DNA from: UTCHB3 sp002050155
Lineage (GTDB): Bacteria; Bacteroidota; Ignavibacteria; Ignavibacteriales; Ignavibacteriaceae
Assembly: GCA_030584105.1 (NCBI GenBank)
Contig: CP129491.1
Span: forward strand, 3,286,001-3,350,000
Length of the DNA stretch: 64,000 nucleotides
Direction: 5' to 3'
The position numbers and the translations under genes were made by a program. Shown here one piece after another: positions 1 through 7,766 of this stretch. Each line of letters opens with the position of its first letter. Position 1 is the stretch's first letter. The notes under the pieces were generated by a model that saw only the letters and a list, made by a program, of their open reading frames with translations, was not told the origin of the DNA and ran no database searches.

Positions 1-402
1 CTGGAAAATTTGCTGGCTGCTGAACCCGGAAACGACTCGCTGCAACTTGAATTAGCACATAAATATTTTGATAAGAAAGAGTTCACAAAAGCGATTAATG
101 GCTATACACTCTATCTGAAAAACCACCCCAACTCACCGGAAGTGCTGACCGATATGGGGGTTTGCTATTTTAACTTAGAGAATTTTGCCGAGGCGGAAAA
201 GAATTTTTTGAAAGCTTTGGAACTTGACCCCCAACAACAGATTGCCAACTTAAATATGGGAGTTGTTAAATTGGTTCAGGACCAAAGGGATGCTGCAAAA
301 GAATGGCTGACAAAAACAGTTAGGCTGAACCCAAACTCTGAAACAGGTTCAAGAGCTAAAGCCTTGTTAAAAGAAGAATTAAAAGTTGATTTAGATAACT
401 AA
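1..402 (+). CDS. TPR repeat protein, 5' end outside the window
   Basis: The frame is open from base 1 and ends at TAA 400-402, so this is the C-terminal part of a longer gene; the TTG at position 10 is only an internal codon. The visible part of about 133 residues holds roughly three tetratricopeptide repeats. They show the usual small/large pattern of paired helices, for example the segments ending in LELAHKYF, MGVCYFNL and LNMGVVKL, with Pro between repeats. TPR arrays are protein-interaction scaffolds, so no specific role can be assigned. The gene for the small bS22-like protein follows about 100 bp downstream on the same strand. Confidence 0.8.
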   Translation: MENLLAAEPGNDSLQLELAHKYFDKKEFTKAINGYTLYLKNHPNSPEVLTDMGVCYFNLENFAEAEKNFLKALELDPQQQIANLNMGVVKLVQDQRDAAKEWLTKTVRLNPNSETGSRAKALLKEELKVDLDN

Positions 403-501
403 AATTTAACTTTTTAACTTCTGTTTTCAATTTGATTTAGATTAAAAATTAAAATTAAAAATTTAAGAAATAAAAAACCAACAATTAACCCGGAGATTTA
501 A

Positions 502-597
502 ATGCCCTGCGGAAAAAAGCGCAAAAGACATAAAATGTCAACGCACAAGCGTAAAAAAAGACTGAGAAAAAACAGACATAAGAAAAAAGTAAGATAG
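502..597 (+). CDS. bS22/mS38-like (AURKAIP1/COX24 domain) small ribosomal protein
   Basis: This 31-residue protein starts MPCGKKRKRHKM and continues as an almost pure run of Lys, Arg and His, ending KKKVR. It matches the form of the tiny AURKAIP1/COX24-domain proteins of Bacteroidota, which are related to mycobacterial bS22 and mitochondrial mS38, small-subunit proteins lying against rRNA. GGAG at 492-495 sits 6 nt before the ATG, a clear ribosome-binding site. The composition and start motif are the evidence; assignment to the ribosome comes from the family. A tRNA gene starts 38 bp downstream. Most gene finders miss it because of its size. Confidence 0.8.
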   Translation: MPCGKKRKRHKMSTHKRKKRLRKNRHKKKVR

Positions 598-635
598 CCT
601 GAAATAACATTGACGGCTTCTTAAGTTTTTATGAA

Positions 636-708
636 GCCACCTTAGCTCAGCTGGTAGAGCAAATCATTCGTAATGATTAGGTCGCCGGTTCGAATCCGGC
701 AGGTGGCT
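636..708 (+). tRNA. tRNA-Thr (anticodon CGU)
   Basis: Acceptor stem GCCACCT (636-642) pairs perfectly with AGGTGGC (701-707), and T708 is the discriminator base. The D arm contains AGCTCAGCTGGTAGAGC, and the T arm contains GGTTCGAATCC. The anticodon stem AATCA/TGATT encloses the loop TTCGTAA, which places CGT as the anticodon and decodes ACG (Thr). CCA is not encoded. The last part of the tRNA (664-708) is also read antisense as the 3' end of the copper ATPase gene. Confidence 0.96.
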
Positions 709-2892
709 CCCCCTTCGTTTAAGGAGGAGGCTGTTGGTCACCACGGAAACTGAACTCATCGCCATTGCAGCACCTGCGATCATTGGATCTAACAAGAACC
801 CATTAAAGGGGAAAAGTACACCCGCCGCTATTGGTATCCCAATCATATTATAGATAAACGCCCAGAATAAGTTCATTCTGATAGTTTTAACCGTTGCTTT
901 CGAGAGTGAAATGGCGTTTATTATCTTCATCAGGTCAGCTTTTATGATGGTCATTTTGGCAACATCAATTGCGATGTCGCTGCCGGTTCCCATAGCAATG
1001 CTGATATCCGCCTGTGCTAAGGCGTTGCTGTCGTTTATACCGTCGCCGACCATACCGACGGTTTTTCCTTTCGCCTGAAGTTCTTTAATGAACTCCGCCT
1101 TATCAGCCGGAAGCATTTCGGCTTTGAAGTGTTGAATTCCGGCTTTTTCGGCTATTTTTTGAGCAGTTGCGGGGTTATCACCCGTTAACATATAAACATC
1201 TATGCCGCTGAGTTGCAACTGCCTGATTGCTTCAACAGATGTATCCTTTATTTGATCTTCAATTGCAATAACTGCAAGAGCGTTTGTTTCGTTTGCGAAC
1301 CAGATAACTGTTTTTGCGTTATCTGTCCATTGAACGGCTTTTTGATTCAGGTGCTCCGGAATTGCAATGTTGTGCTCCCTGAGCAGTTTTGCGTTTCCTA
1401 TGAAGTAGCGTGCTCCCACTATCGTTCCGTATGCTCCCATACCGGTCAGGCTTGTGAAGTTTATGATTTCTTTGAATGTCGTGCTCCCGATATAATCCAC
1501 CACTGCAGCTGCAAGAGGGTGCTCTGACCTTGCTTCAAGCGAGGCAAGTATTTCCGGTTGCGGTGTTGTGTTTTCAGCCCATTGGATATCTGTTACTGCC
1601 GGTTTCCCTTCGGTGATTGTGCCGGTTTTATCGAAGATAATAGAATCCATTTTTTTTGCCAGTTCTAAGCTTTCGGCGTCTTTTATCAATATTCCTTGCT
1701 CTGCGCCTTTACCGATACCGACCATAATTGCGGTTGGAGTTGCCAACCCCAAAGCACAGGGACACGCAATAACCAGCACAGTAACCATTGCAAGCAATCC
1801 GTGTGTGAACTCGCTTGTTCCGCCGATAACCACCCACGCGGCAAGTGAAAGCAGGGCTATTATTATAACAGTTGGCACAAAAATGGCGGATATTTTATCA
1901 ACTAATTGTTGCACGGGAGCACGGCTGCCCTGTGCTTCCTGAACCATTTGAATTATGTGTGCAAGAAGTGTATCACCGCCTACTTTTTCAGCCCGGAAGT
2001 TAAAACTTCCTTTCTGGTTAATTGTGCCGGCAAATACTTTGTGTCCTGCGGTTTTTTCAACGGGGAGCGGTTCGCCGCTTATCATGCTTTCATCGATAAA
2101 AGATGAGCCTGAAACCACGACACCGTCAACTGCAATTTTTGCACCCGGCTTTACTACAATTTCATCACCAACGCGGACATTGGAAAGCGGCACTTCCTTT
2201 TGAATTCCATCGAACAGGACTGTAACGGTGTTTGGCTGCAGCCCGATCAGTTTTTTGATTGCCGAGGAAGTTTGCCCTTTTGCTTTGTCCTCAAGGGTTT
2301 TGCCCAACAGAATAAATGCGATAACCACGCCGGCAGCTTCAAAATAAACATGTGCTTCAAGCCCTTTGGAGGTCCAAAACTCGGGGTAAACCGTGTTAAA
2401 AACGCTGAAAATGTATGCCACTCCCGTGCTTAATGCCACCAAAGTATCCATGTTTGCCGTGCCGTGTTTCAGCTGTTTCCATGCTCCGATGTAGAATCTT
2501 CTGCCAAAATAGAGTACGATTGGGGTTGCGAGCACCCACATTATCTCGTTTGCATAAGGCATGCTCATAAAAAACATCCCTATTACAACCAACGGAATCG
2601 AAAGCGCAATAGCGCCGGTTGTTTCTAAATAAAGCTTTTTTGACTCTTTTTTTCGGAGGTCGTCAACATCGGTGTTTTTTTCATCGGTAACTAAATCGTA
2701 GCCGAAATTTTGTACCGAAATTTTCAGTTGTTCCGGGGTGATAAGTTTTGCGTCGTACTCAACCTGAACGGTTGCGTTGGCATAGTTAACGATCGCCGAG
2801 CCAACACCGGGCTGTTTAGCGAGCGTTTTCTGAACTCTGGTTGCACAAGCCGCGCAGGTCATGTTAAGTACGGGGTATGTTTTCTTTGTCAT
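664..2892 (-). CDS. copA: Copper-transporting P1B-type ATPase (CopA-like)
   Basis: This 742-residue P1B-type ATPase exports Cu(I) across the inner membrane at the cost of ATP. Visible elements in order: an N-terminal heavy-metal-associated domain with CAAC (C13, C16); membrane helices from about residue 85; the actuator-domain segment SGEPLPVEK; the transmembrane metal site CPC around residue 375 in ACPCALGLATP; the phosphorylation motif DKTGT near 419; and the hinge motif MVGDGINDSNAL. One HMA domain and the CPC site fit Cu+ rather than Zn2+/Cd2+. The start is ATG at 2892. The last 15 or so residues (RRGSHLPDSNRRPNHYE) are the antisense translation of the tRNA-Thr gene, and the stop lies inside it. 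The native C-terminus probably once ended earlier. The gene stands alone with no visible copper regulator. Confidence 0.94.
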   Translation of the reverse strand: MTKKTYPVLNMTCAACATRVQKTLAKQPGVGSAIVNYANATVQVEYDAKLITPEQLKISVQNFGYDLVTDEKNTDVDDLRKKESKKLYLETTGAIALSIPLVVIGMFFMSMPYANEIMWVLATPIVLYFGRRFYIGAWKQLKHGTANMDTLVALSTGVAYIFSVFNTVYPEFWTSKGLEAHVYFEAAGVVIAFILLGKTLEDKAKGQTSSAIKKLIGLQPNTVTVLFDGIQKEVPLSNVRVGDEIVVKPGAKIAVDGVVVSGSSFIDESMISGEPLPVEKTAGHKVFAGTINQKGSFNFRAEKVGGDTLLAHIIQMVQEAQGSRAPVQQLVDKISAIFVPTVIIIALLSLAAWVVIGGTSEFTHGLLAMVTVLVIACPCALGLATPTAIMVGIGKGAEQGILIKDAESLELAKKMDSIIFDKTGTITEGKPAVTDIQWAENTTPQPEILASLEARSEHPLAAAVVDYIGSTTFKEIINFTSLTGMGAYGTIVGARYFIGNAKLLREHNIAIPEHLNQKAVQWTDNAKTVIWFANETNALAVIAIEDQIKDTSVEAIRQLQLSGIDVYMLTGDNPATAQKIAEKAGIQHFKAEMLPADKAEFIKELQAKGKTVGMVGDGINDSNALAQADISIAMGTGSDIAIDVAKMTIIKADLMKIINAISLSKATVKTIRMNLFWAFIYNMIGIPIAAGVLFPFNGFLLDPMIAGAAMAMSSVSVVTNSLLLKRRGSHLPDSNRRPNHYE

Positions 2893-2939
2893 CGTATCTA
2901 ATCCGTTGCATAAAATTTATAAGAAATTTTCAAAAACCC

Positions 2940-2974
2940 TTTTTGGCTGTTTTTGGCTGTTTTGGCTGTTTTTG
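2940..2974. repeat. 10-bp T-rich direct repeat
   Basis: Three consecutive copies of (T)TTTTGGCTG lie at 2940-2949, 2950-2959 and 2960-2968, followed by a T run. They sit about 50 bp upstream of the copper ATPase start, so they may affect its promoter region or may be simple slippage. Confidence 0.8.
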
Positions 2975-3148
2975 CATTGCAGATTTTAAGCCTTTCAAAA
3001 AAACTCAAAAAATGCAAATCAACTCAATCCTTTTGGATGTGTTGGCGTTGCATATTTTTAAGGAGTTTTTAGAAATCCTTTTAGATGTTTCTTTGAATTG
3101 CTGCTTCTTTGAATTTCTTAATAACAATTCTGACTAACCTCGTCGGAA

Positions 3149-3241
3149 TTGTACCCTATCTCGCAGGATTAGCGCCACATCTCGCCCAATTTGTGCCACA
3201 TCTTTCAGGATTAGCGCCACATCTCATCCGTTTTGTGCCAT
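3149..3241. repeat. 21-bp degenerate tandem repeat, four and a half copies
   Basis: Units start at 3149, 3170, 3191, 3212 and 3233 (partial), each exactly 21 bp. The shared core is T(A/T)G(C/T)(G/A)CCACATCT followed by a variable half. Alternate units resemble each other most (TAGCGCCACATCTC and TTGTGCCACATCT), so the array may have grown as a 42-bp dimer. It is intergenic, between copA and the first kinase gene. Confidence 0.85.
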
Positions 3242-3308
3242 AATTTTAATTTAAAATATAACTTATTAGATGTAAAAACACAAAACAGGTTCAATTTAAA
3301 AGAAATTT

Positions 3309-3342
3309 TTTGTTGAGCATGTAAAAATTTTTCCCTATTTTG
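3309..3342 (+). promoter_or_regulatory. Possible Bacteroidota-type promoter before the kinase cluster
   Basis: TTTG at 3309-3312 and TATTTTG at 3336-3342 resemble the -33 and -7 elements (TTTG ... TAnnTTTG) of Bacteroidota sigma factors, with a 23-nt spacer at the long end of the range. The kinase start is about 135 bp downstream. This is pattern matching only. Confidence 0.25.
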
Positions 3343-3477
3343 TTGGTAATGCTTTTTTGAATTATTTCACAAATATTTCAATACTAAAATATCGATAATT
3401 GTTGGTATTTTTAATCCATAGCAGGCGGCGTAAATTTTTGTTACTTCGGGAATTTTTTATTACTTCGGGAAAATTGA

Positions 3478-4923
3478 ATGACAGAACAATTACTTTTTGG
3501 TCAATATAGAATAGAATCCACCATAGGGGTGGGGGGAATGGCAGTGGTTTATAAAGCTTATTATCCCCCGCTTGATAAATACTTTGCAATAAAAAAATTG
3601 TCTGATACCCTATCAGCTGACCCTGATGCAAGATTAAGATTCCTCCGTGAAGCACGCACGCACTCAAAACTTGAACACCCAAACATTGTTCGATTTCACG
3701 ATATTTTAGGGGACGCAAATTCCAACGATGTGTATATAATCATGGAACTTGTGGAAGGGAGAACACTTTCGAAAATTATAGGACGGGAAATGGGGCCCAT
3801 CCCATTTGAGAAAGCATGGGTATGGTTTAAACAAATTTTAGAAGGAATTGGCTACGCTCATTCCATGGGTGTTATTCATAGAGATTTGAAGCCCGGTAAT
3901 ATAATTGTTACGCCTGAAGATAAAGTGAAAGTTTTAGATTTCGGTATCGCCAGAGACGAAACCGGGCAAACGATCACCCAGACCGGTCAGGTGGTGGGAA
4001 CACTACAATACGCCAGCCCGGAGCAAATTCGGGGCGAAAGAATTGACCAAAGGAGCGACATTTACAGCTTGGGTATCACGCTTTACGAAATGGTCGCAGG
4101 TTGCCTGCCTTATGATTTTGCACCTAACTCAAGTTCTTATCAAATAATGCATAAGATTTTAACCGAAAATTTACCGGACCCTCGAAAATTTTATCCGCAT
4201 ATTCCTGAAAATATAGTACACGCAATATTTAAGGCAACTGAAAAAGATATTGAAAAAAGAACTCAATCGATAAATAAATTTATTTCAGAGTTAACCTCAA
4301 CTGAAGAATTTTTAAATGATAACAGCTTTAATGAACCACTTAAAGCAAATATTTATTCAGATCCGACGGATTATTTCCAAAAGCCAAAATCCAATTTTAA
4401 GGACAAAGAGGAGTTAAAATCTGTTTCGATTGAGTCCCAGATAGAGAAACTAACCGAATTGTCGATGATTTTTCCGAATTTTAGAGTTACCGGTAAACCA
4501 AATGAAATTGTTATGGTTAATAATGAAGATGGGGCTGAATCTATTCGAAATAAATATAAAGCAATTGGTTCAATAAGTTTTCTTTTTATTTTCATGCTCT
4601 TCTTAGGAGTACCGGGTGTAGGTTCATTATTGGGGTTAGGGACCGTGTTTATTTATAGATATTTCTATAAAGAACACAAATTTATACAGGAAACACTCAA
4701 AATTACCGATAACGAATTAATCTTACAGAAAAAGCGTGAGGTTGTAGAATATCCACTTTCAGAGATTTCTGAAATCAAATTTACTGCAAATTTAAAAGCT
4801 TTTGAATTACGACTTACTAACCCTCCAAGACCGCCCTATGATTTTTTTAAAAATACGAAGACGGAATTGATGAACAGTTTAATTCCAATACTAAATAATA
4901 TTTTGAGTCTCCGAAAAAATTAA
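3478..4923 (+). CDS. Ser/Thr protein kinase with C-terminal membrane-hairpin module (1 of 3)
   Basis: This 481-residue Hanks-type kinase has all core motifs: glycine loop GVGGMAVVYKA (17-27), ATP-anchoring Lys39 in AIKK, HRDLKPGN with catalytic D136, DFG at D154-G156, and APE replaced by SPE in YASPEQI. The catalytic domain ends near residue 275. The second half is not a PASTA domain. After a linker comes a motif shared by the three paralogs (LSMIFPNF then NEDG), one or two hydrophobic segments near 365-405, and a short beta-rich tail that could be PH-like. The kinase domain should be cytoplasmic and membrane-tethered. It heads a group of three paralogs. Its substrates are unknown. Confidence 0.9.
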   Translation: MTEQLLFGQYRIESTIGVGGMAVVYKAYYPPLDKYFAIKKLSDTLSADPDARLRFLREARTHSKLEHPNIVRFHDILGDANSNDVYIIMELVEGRTLSKIIGREMGPIPFEKAWVWFKQILEGIGYAHSMGVIHRDLKPGNIIVTPEDKVKVLDFGIARDETGQTITQTGQVVGTLQYASPEQIRGERIDQRSDIYSLGITLYEMVAGCLPYDFAPNSSSYQIMHKILTENLPDPRKFYPHIPENIVHAIFKATEKDIEKRTQSINKFISELTSTEEFLNDNSFNEPLKANIYSDPTDYFQKPKSNFKDKEELKSVSIESQIEKLTELSMIFPNFRVTGKPNEIVMVNNEDGAESIRNKYKAIGSISFLFIFMLFLGVPGVGSLLGLGTVFIYRYFYKEHKFIQETLKITDNELILQKKREVVEYPLSEISEIKFTANLKAFELRLTNPPRPPYDFFKNTKTELMNSLIPILNNILSLRKN

Positions 4924-5171
4924 GTTTATATTCAAGGGAAAAATGTGAAATAATCTATTACAACTCAATTTTTTGAATAAATCGTTAAAATATTACAATA
5001 CTTTATGAAAAAGACCGTAATTTAAGAGGGAGTTCTAAAAATTTAATATCATCATCAAAATAAACCAAGTGCCCCAAATTTATTTTGGCAGATTTATGCC
5101 GGTCGGTAATCTTTTATCTCAGTGAGAATAAGTAAACTTATTTTTTTACAACATAAATTAAGCAGATCGAT

Positions 5172-5960
5172 ATGGAAAATTTAAACAAAGTTGCACGGGT
5201 TGCAGTTCTTTTCTGGATCCTTCGGATGGTAACGGTTACATTAGCTGGTTTTATCCCCGAAATAATTTACCGTCTTTTTAAGTTAACCAGAGATTCAGAT
5301 TTCATTATATTCATCGTTATTCTTGCACTTACCGTCACAATCACACAAATAACCCGAAAGAAATATGTATCGGCGTTGTTTTGGTCAACCTTTATAATTT
5401 TAGTTACCTTAAGCGATGCACTGTTGGGAATAGTTTTACGGGCGTTAGAAGGGGATGCACTAATCAGCCTCATACTCTTTCTCGCCGGTTTTGTAATTAC
5501 AATTTTTCTTTGGTACCAATCAAACCAAAACCTCGATGTTTATCCGATTAAAGAACAACAAAGAGAAATATTCTATTGGGTTACCTTTTTGTTTGCAAAC
5601 GGCGTTGGTGAGGCGTTAGAAATTGAACTTGTCATTTTAACAGAAATGAGATACTGGGACATATTTGCCATTTTCGTTTTGTTACTCGGAATTGTAGTTT
5701 TATTACACTATAGTACAACAACTAACCGAAACATCCTGTTTTGGCTGGCAATTATCTTTACCCAGCCATTGGGCTATATATTTAAAGGTTTTATGGTGTC
5801 CTCGGGGTTTGAAGGTGGTTTAGGTTTGGGATTGGAGGGTGGTTTCCTTATTGGGATTGTAATGCTTACGGTTATATTACTTTTAGCCCACAACTTTGAA
5901 GATTTGGAGAAGATAGAGGTTTCGGATATTTTCCAAAGAAATAAGTACAGAGCTTTTTGA
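5172..5960 (+). CDS. Unrecognised multi-pass membrane protein
   Basis: This 262-residue protein is almost entirely hydrophobic. I count about eight transmembrane helices, arranged as repeated helix pairs with short charged turns such as TRKKYV and DVYPIKEQQREIF. A glycine-rich stretch (SSGFEGGLGLGLEGGF) precedes the last helix, and the protein ends with a short basic tail. I do not recognise a family. It lies between two kinase genes on the same strand with only 44 bp to the next one, so it may be cotranscribed with them and could be a partner or target. That link is positional only. Confidence 0.75.
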   Translation: MENLNKVARVAVLFWILRMVTVTLAGFIPEIIYRLFKLTRDSDFIIFIVILALTVTITQITRKKYVSALFWSTFIILVTLSDALLGIVLRALEGDALISLILFLAGFVITIFLWYQSNQNLDVYPIKEQQREIFYWVTFLFANGVGEALEIELVILTEMRYWDIFAIFVLLLGIVVLLHYSTTTNRNILFWLAIIFTQPLGYIFKGFMVSSGFEGGLGLGLEGGFLIGIVMLTVILLLAHNFEDLEKIEVSDIFQRNKYRAF

Positions 5961-6007
5961 AGCCTTTTCAACAACTATTTTGATGATTTTAAAACAGAGA
6001 GAAAATG

Positions 6008-7648
6008 ATGAATGAACAACTTCTTTTTGGTCAATACAGAATAGAGTCAACTTTGGGAATTGGTGGCATGGCAGTTGTGTATAAAGCCCACCACATCTCA
6101 CTTGATAAACCATTTGCGATAAAGAAATTATCCGATACCTTAGCTGCAAACCCGGAGGCAAAAATGCGTTTCATCCGGGAGGCACGCACCCACGCAAAAC
6201 TTAAACACCCTAATATTGTTGAATTTCACGATATCCTGAATGACGAGGCAACCGGTAATGTTTACATCGTTATGGAATATGTAGAGGGGAGAACGCTCTC
6301 AAAAATTATCGGGAAGGAAACGGGGCCCATCCCCTTTGAGCGGGCATGGATTTTGTTCAAACAAATTTTAGATGGAATTGCTTACGCCCACTCTATGGGG
6401 ATTGTTCACAGGGACTTAAAACCGGGGAACATGATTGTTACGCCCAAAAACCAACTGAAAATTTTAGATTTTGGAATCGCACGCGACGAAACAGGGCACA
6501 CGATAACACAATCCGGGCAAGTGGTCGGCACGCTTCAATACGCCAGTCCCGAACAAATTCGCGGGGAAAAAATCGACCAAAGAAGCGACATTTACAGCTT
6601 GGGTATCACCCTTTACGAAATGGTGGCGGGGCGCTTACCGCTTGAACTTGACACAAATTCAAGCTCATTCCAAATAATGCAGCGGGTAGTTTCGGAAGAA
6701 TTTCCCGATCCGCGAAATTTTTATCCGCACATTCCCGAATATGTTATAAATGTACTTGCAAAAGCAACCGCCAAGAATATTAATGAGCGAATTCAGTCGG
6801 TTAACCAATTTAAATCCTTTTTTGAAGGCGTAAATCTGCCTGAAGAGCCGGCAAGCGGAAGTTTTCAGTTTGTGCCCGAGCAACCGAGTACGCCACCATT
6901 GCCTGAAAACCGGAGTCAATTTTCTTCACCTTCGTCGGGGTACGGAACTTCACAACCGAGTTATGGTGCTCCGCAGGGATATGGTACTTCACAACCGAGT
7001 TATGGTGCTCCGCAGGGATATGGTACTTCACAACCGAGTTATGGTGCTCCACAGGGATATGGTACTTCACAACCGAACTACGGTGCTCCACATTTGAATT
7101 ATGCTCCGCCCGCTTCATTTCCTGTTCAGGTGGAAAGATTGAGGGAAATAAGCAAATTATTCCCAAAATTTGTTCTGAACCAATCGCAAGGAGCATTGAT
7201 ATTAGAAAACGACGAGGACGGAAAAGTTGAGTTTCGTAAATATCTCTTATATGGGATCATAGGATTATTTGTTTTTTTATTCTTGATTTTTTTGAATCGA
7301 AATGAAGAACTTGACATATCTATAATTCAACATATCTTTTTAAGTTTGATACGGACTGCCTTTTTCTCGGTTCCGATCTTAGTAACTCTTTTATTCAACA
7401 CTTTCAGGAAAGAATTTCTTATCATCACAGACAGAGGGTTCATTTTGGAAAAGGACCGTGAAGGGCAACAGGAATTTTTGTATAAAGATATGAGCTGGGT
7501 TAATATCGCTCCGGGTTCAAATGCATTGGAAATTAGATTCACCAAGCCGTTGATAAAACCGAAAAGGTTTTTCGTGAATACCAAAAAAGAGTTATTACAA
7601 AGAATTTACCCCATAATGAAAGAAATTGCTCAAATGAAGAAACAGTGA
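6008..7648 (+). CDS. Ser/Thr protein kinase with Tyr/Gln/Pro repeats (2 of 3)
   Basis: This is a paralog of the kinase at 3478, with Lys39, HRDLKPGN (D136), DFG (D154) and YASPEQI all intact. I chose ATG 6008 rather than the ATG at 6005, because MNEQLLFGQ then aligns with MTEQLLFGQ and MPEQLLFGQ in the two paralogs. Between the kinase domain (to about 275) and the membrane segments lies a disordered linker with four 13-residue repeats of the form GYGTSQPSYGAPQ. The C-terminal module repeats the pattern seen in the paralogs: ISKLFPKF, then NDEDG, two hydrophobic segments, and a basic/beta tail. The linker could serve as a flexible spacer or a phosphorylation site array, as it offers Tyr, Ser and Thr in each unit. 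Confidence 0.9.
   Translation: MNEQLLFGQYRIESTLGIGGMAVVYKAHHISLDKPFAIKKLSDTLAANPEAKMRFIREARTHAKLKHPNIVEFHDILNDEATGNVYIVMEYVEGRTLSKIIGKETGPIPFERAWILFKQILDGIAYAHSMGIVHRDLKPGNMIVTPKNQLKILDFGIARDETGHTITQSGQVVGTLQYASPEQIRGEKIDQRSDIYSLGITLYEMVAGRLPLELDTNSSSFQIMQRVVSEEFPDPRNFYPHIPEYVINVLAKATAKNINERIQSVNQFKSFFEGVNLPEEPASGSFQFVPEQPSTPPLPENRSQFSSPSSGYGTSQPSYGAPQGYGTSQPSYGAPQGYGTSQPSYGAPQGYGTSQPNYGAPHLNYAPPASFPVQVERLREISKLFPKFVLNQSQGALILENDEDGKVEFRKYLLYGIIGLFVFLFLIFLNRNEELDISIIQHIFLSLIRTAFFSVPILVTLLFNTFRKEFLIITDRGFILEKDREGQQEFLYKDMSWVNIAPGSNALEIRFTKPLIKPKRFFVNTKKELLQRIYPIMKEIAQMKKQ
6938..7093 (+). repeat. 39-bp in-frame tandem repeat in kinase 2
   Basis: Four units lie at 6938-6976, 6977-7015, 7016-7054 and 7055-7093. 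Each encodes 13 residues (GYGTSQPSYGAPQ or close variants). The middle units are nearly identical at the DNA level, so the expansion is recent. The unit is a multiple of three and does not disturb the frame. Confidence 0.97.
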
Positions 7649-7766
7649 TTTTTTTGTTAGATCGGTTGAGAATTTTTCGAAAAAATGAAATTAAGCAGCC
7701 ACTGATTGATTAAATTATTGAAGTGGCGATATTTGCTAAAATTGCGGAGTAAAAAGAGAAAAAACA

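Larger units (their letters stand above)
2893..3477. other. 585-bp intergenic region between copA and the first kinase
   Basis: This gap separates the divergent copper ATPase and kinase genes. It contains the 10-bp repeat at 2940, the 21-bp repeat array at 3149-3241, a promoter-like element at 3309-3342 and a direct repeat TTACTTCGGGAA at 3441-3452 and 3460-3471, just upstream of the kinase start. The short open frames here have no recognisable protein character and I do not call them genes. Confidence 0.6.

Noticed and set aside
2877..3137. Plus-strand open frame of 86 codons after copA
   Set aside because: Composition follows the T-rich repeats, and it overlaps the copA start on the other strand; no protein features.
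3149..3241. 21-bp repeats as a CRISPR array
   Set aside because: The units are contiguous with no unique spacers, and no cas genes are nearby.
7698..7727. Hairpin GCCACT/AGTGGC between kinases 2 and 3 as a terminator
   Set aside because: Only 6 bp with an 18-nt loop and no T run.
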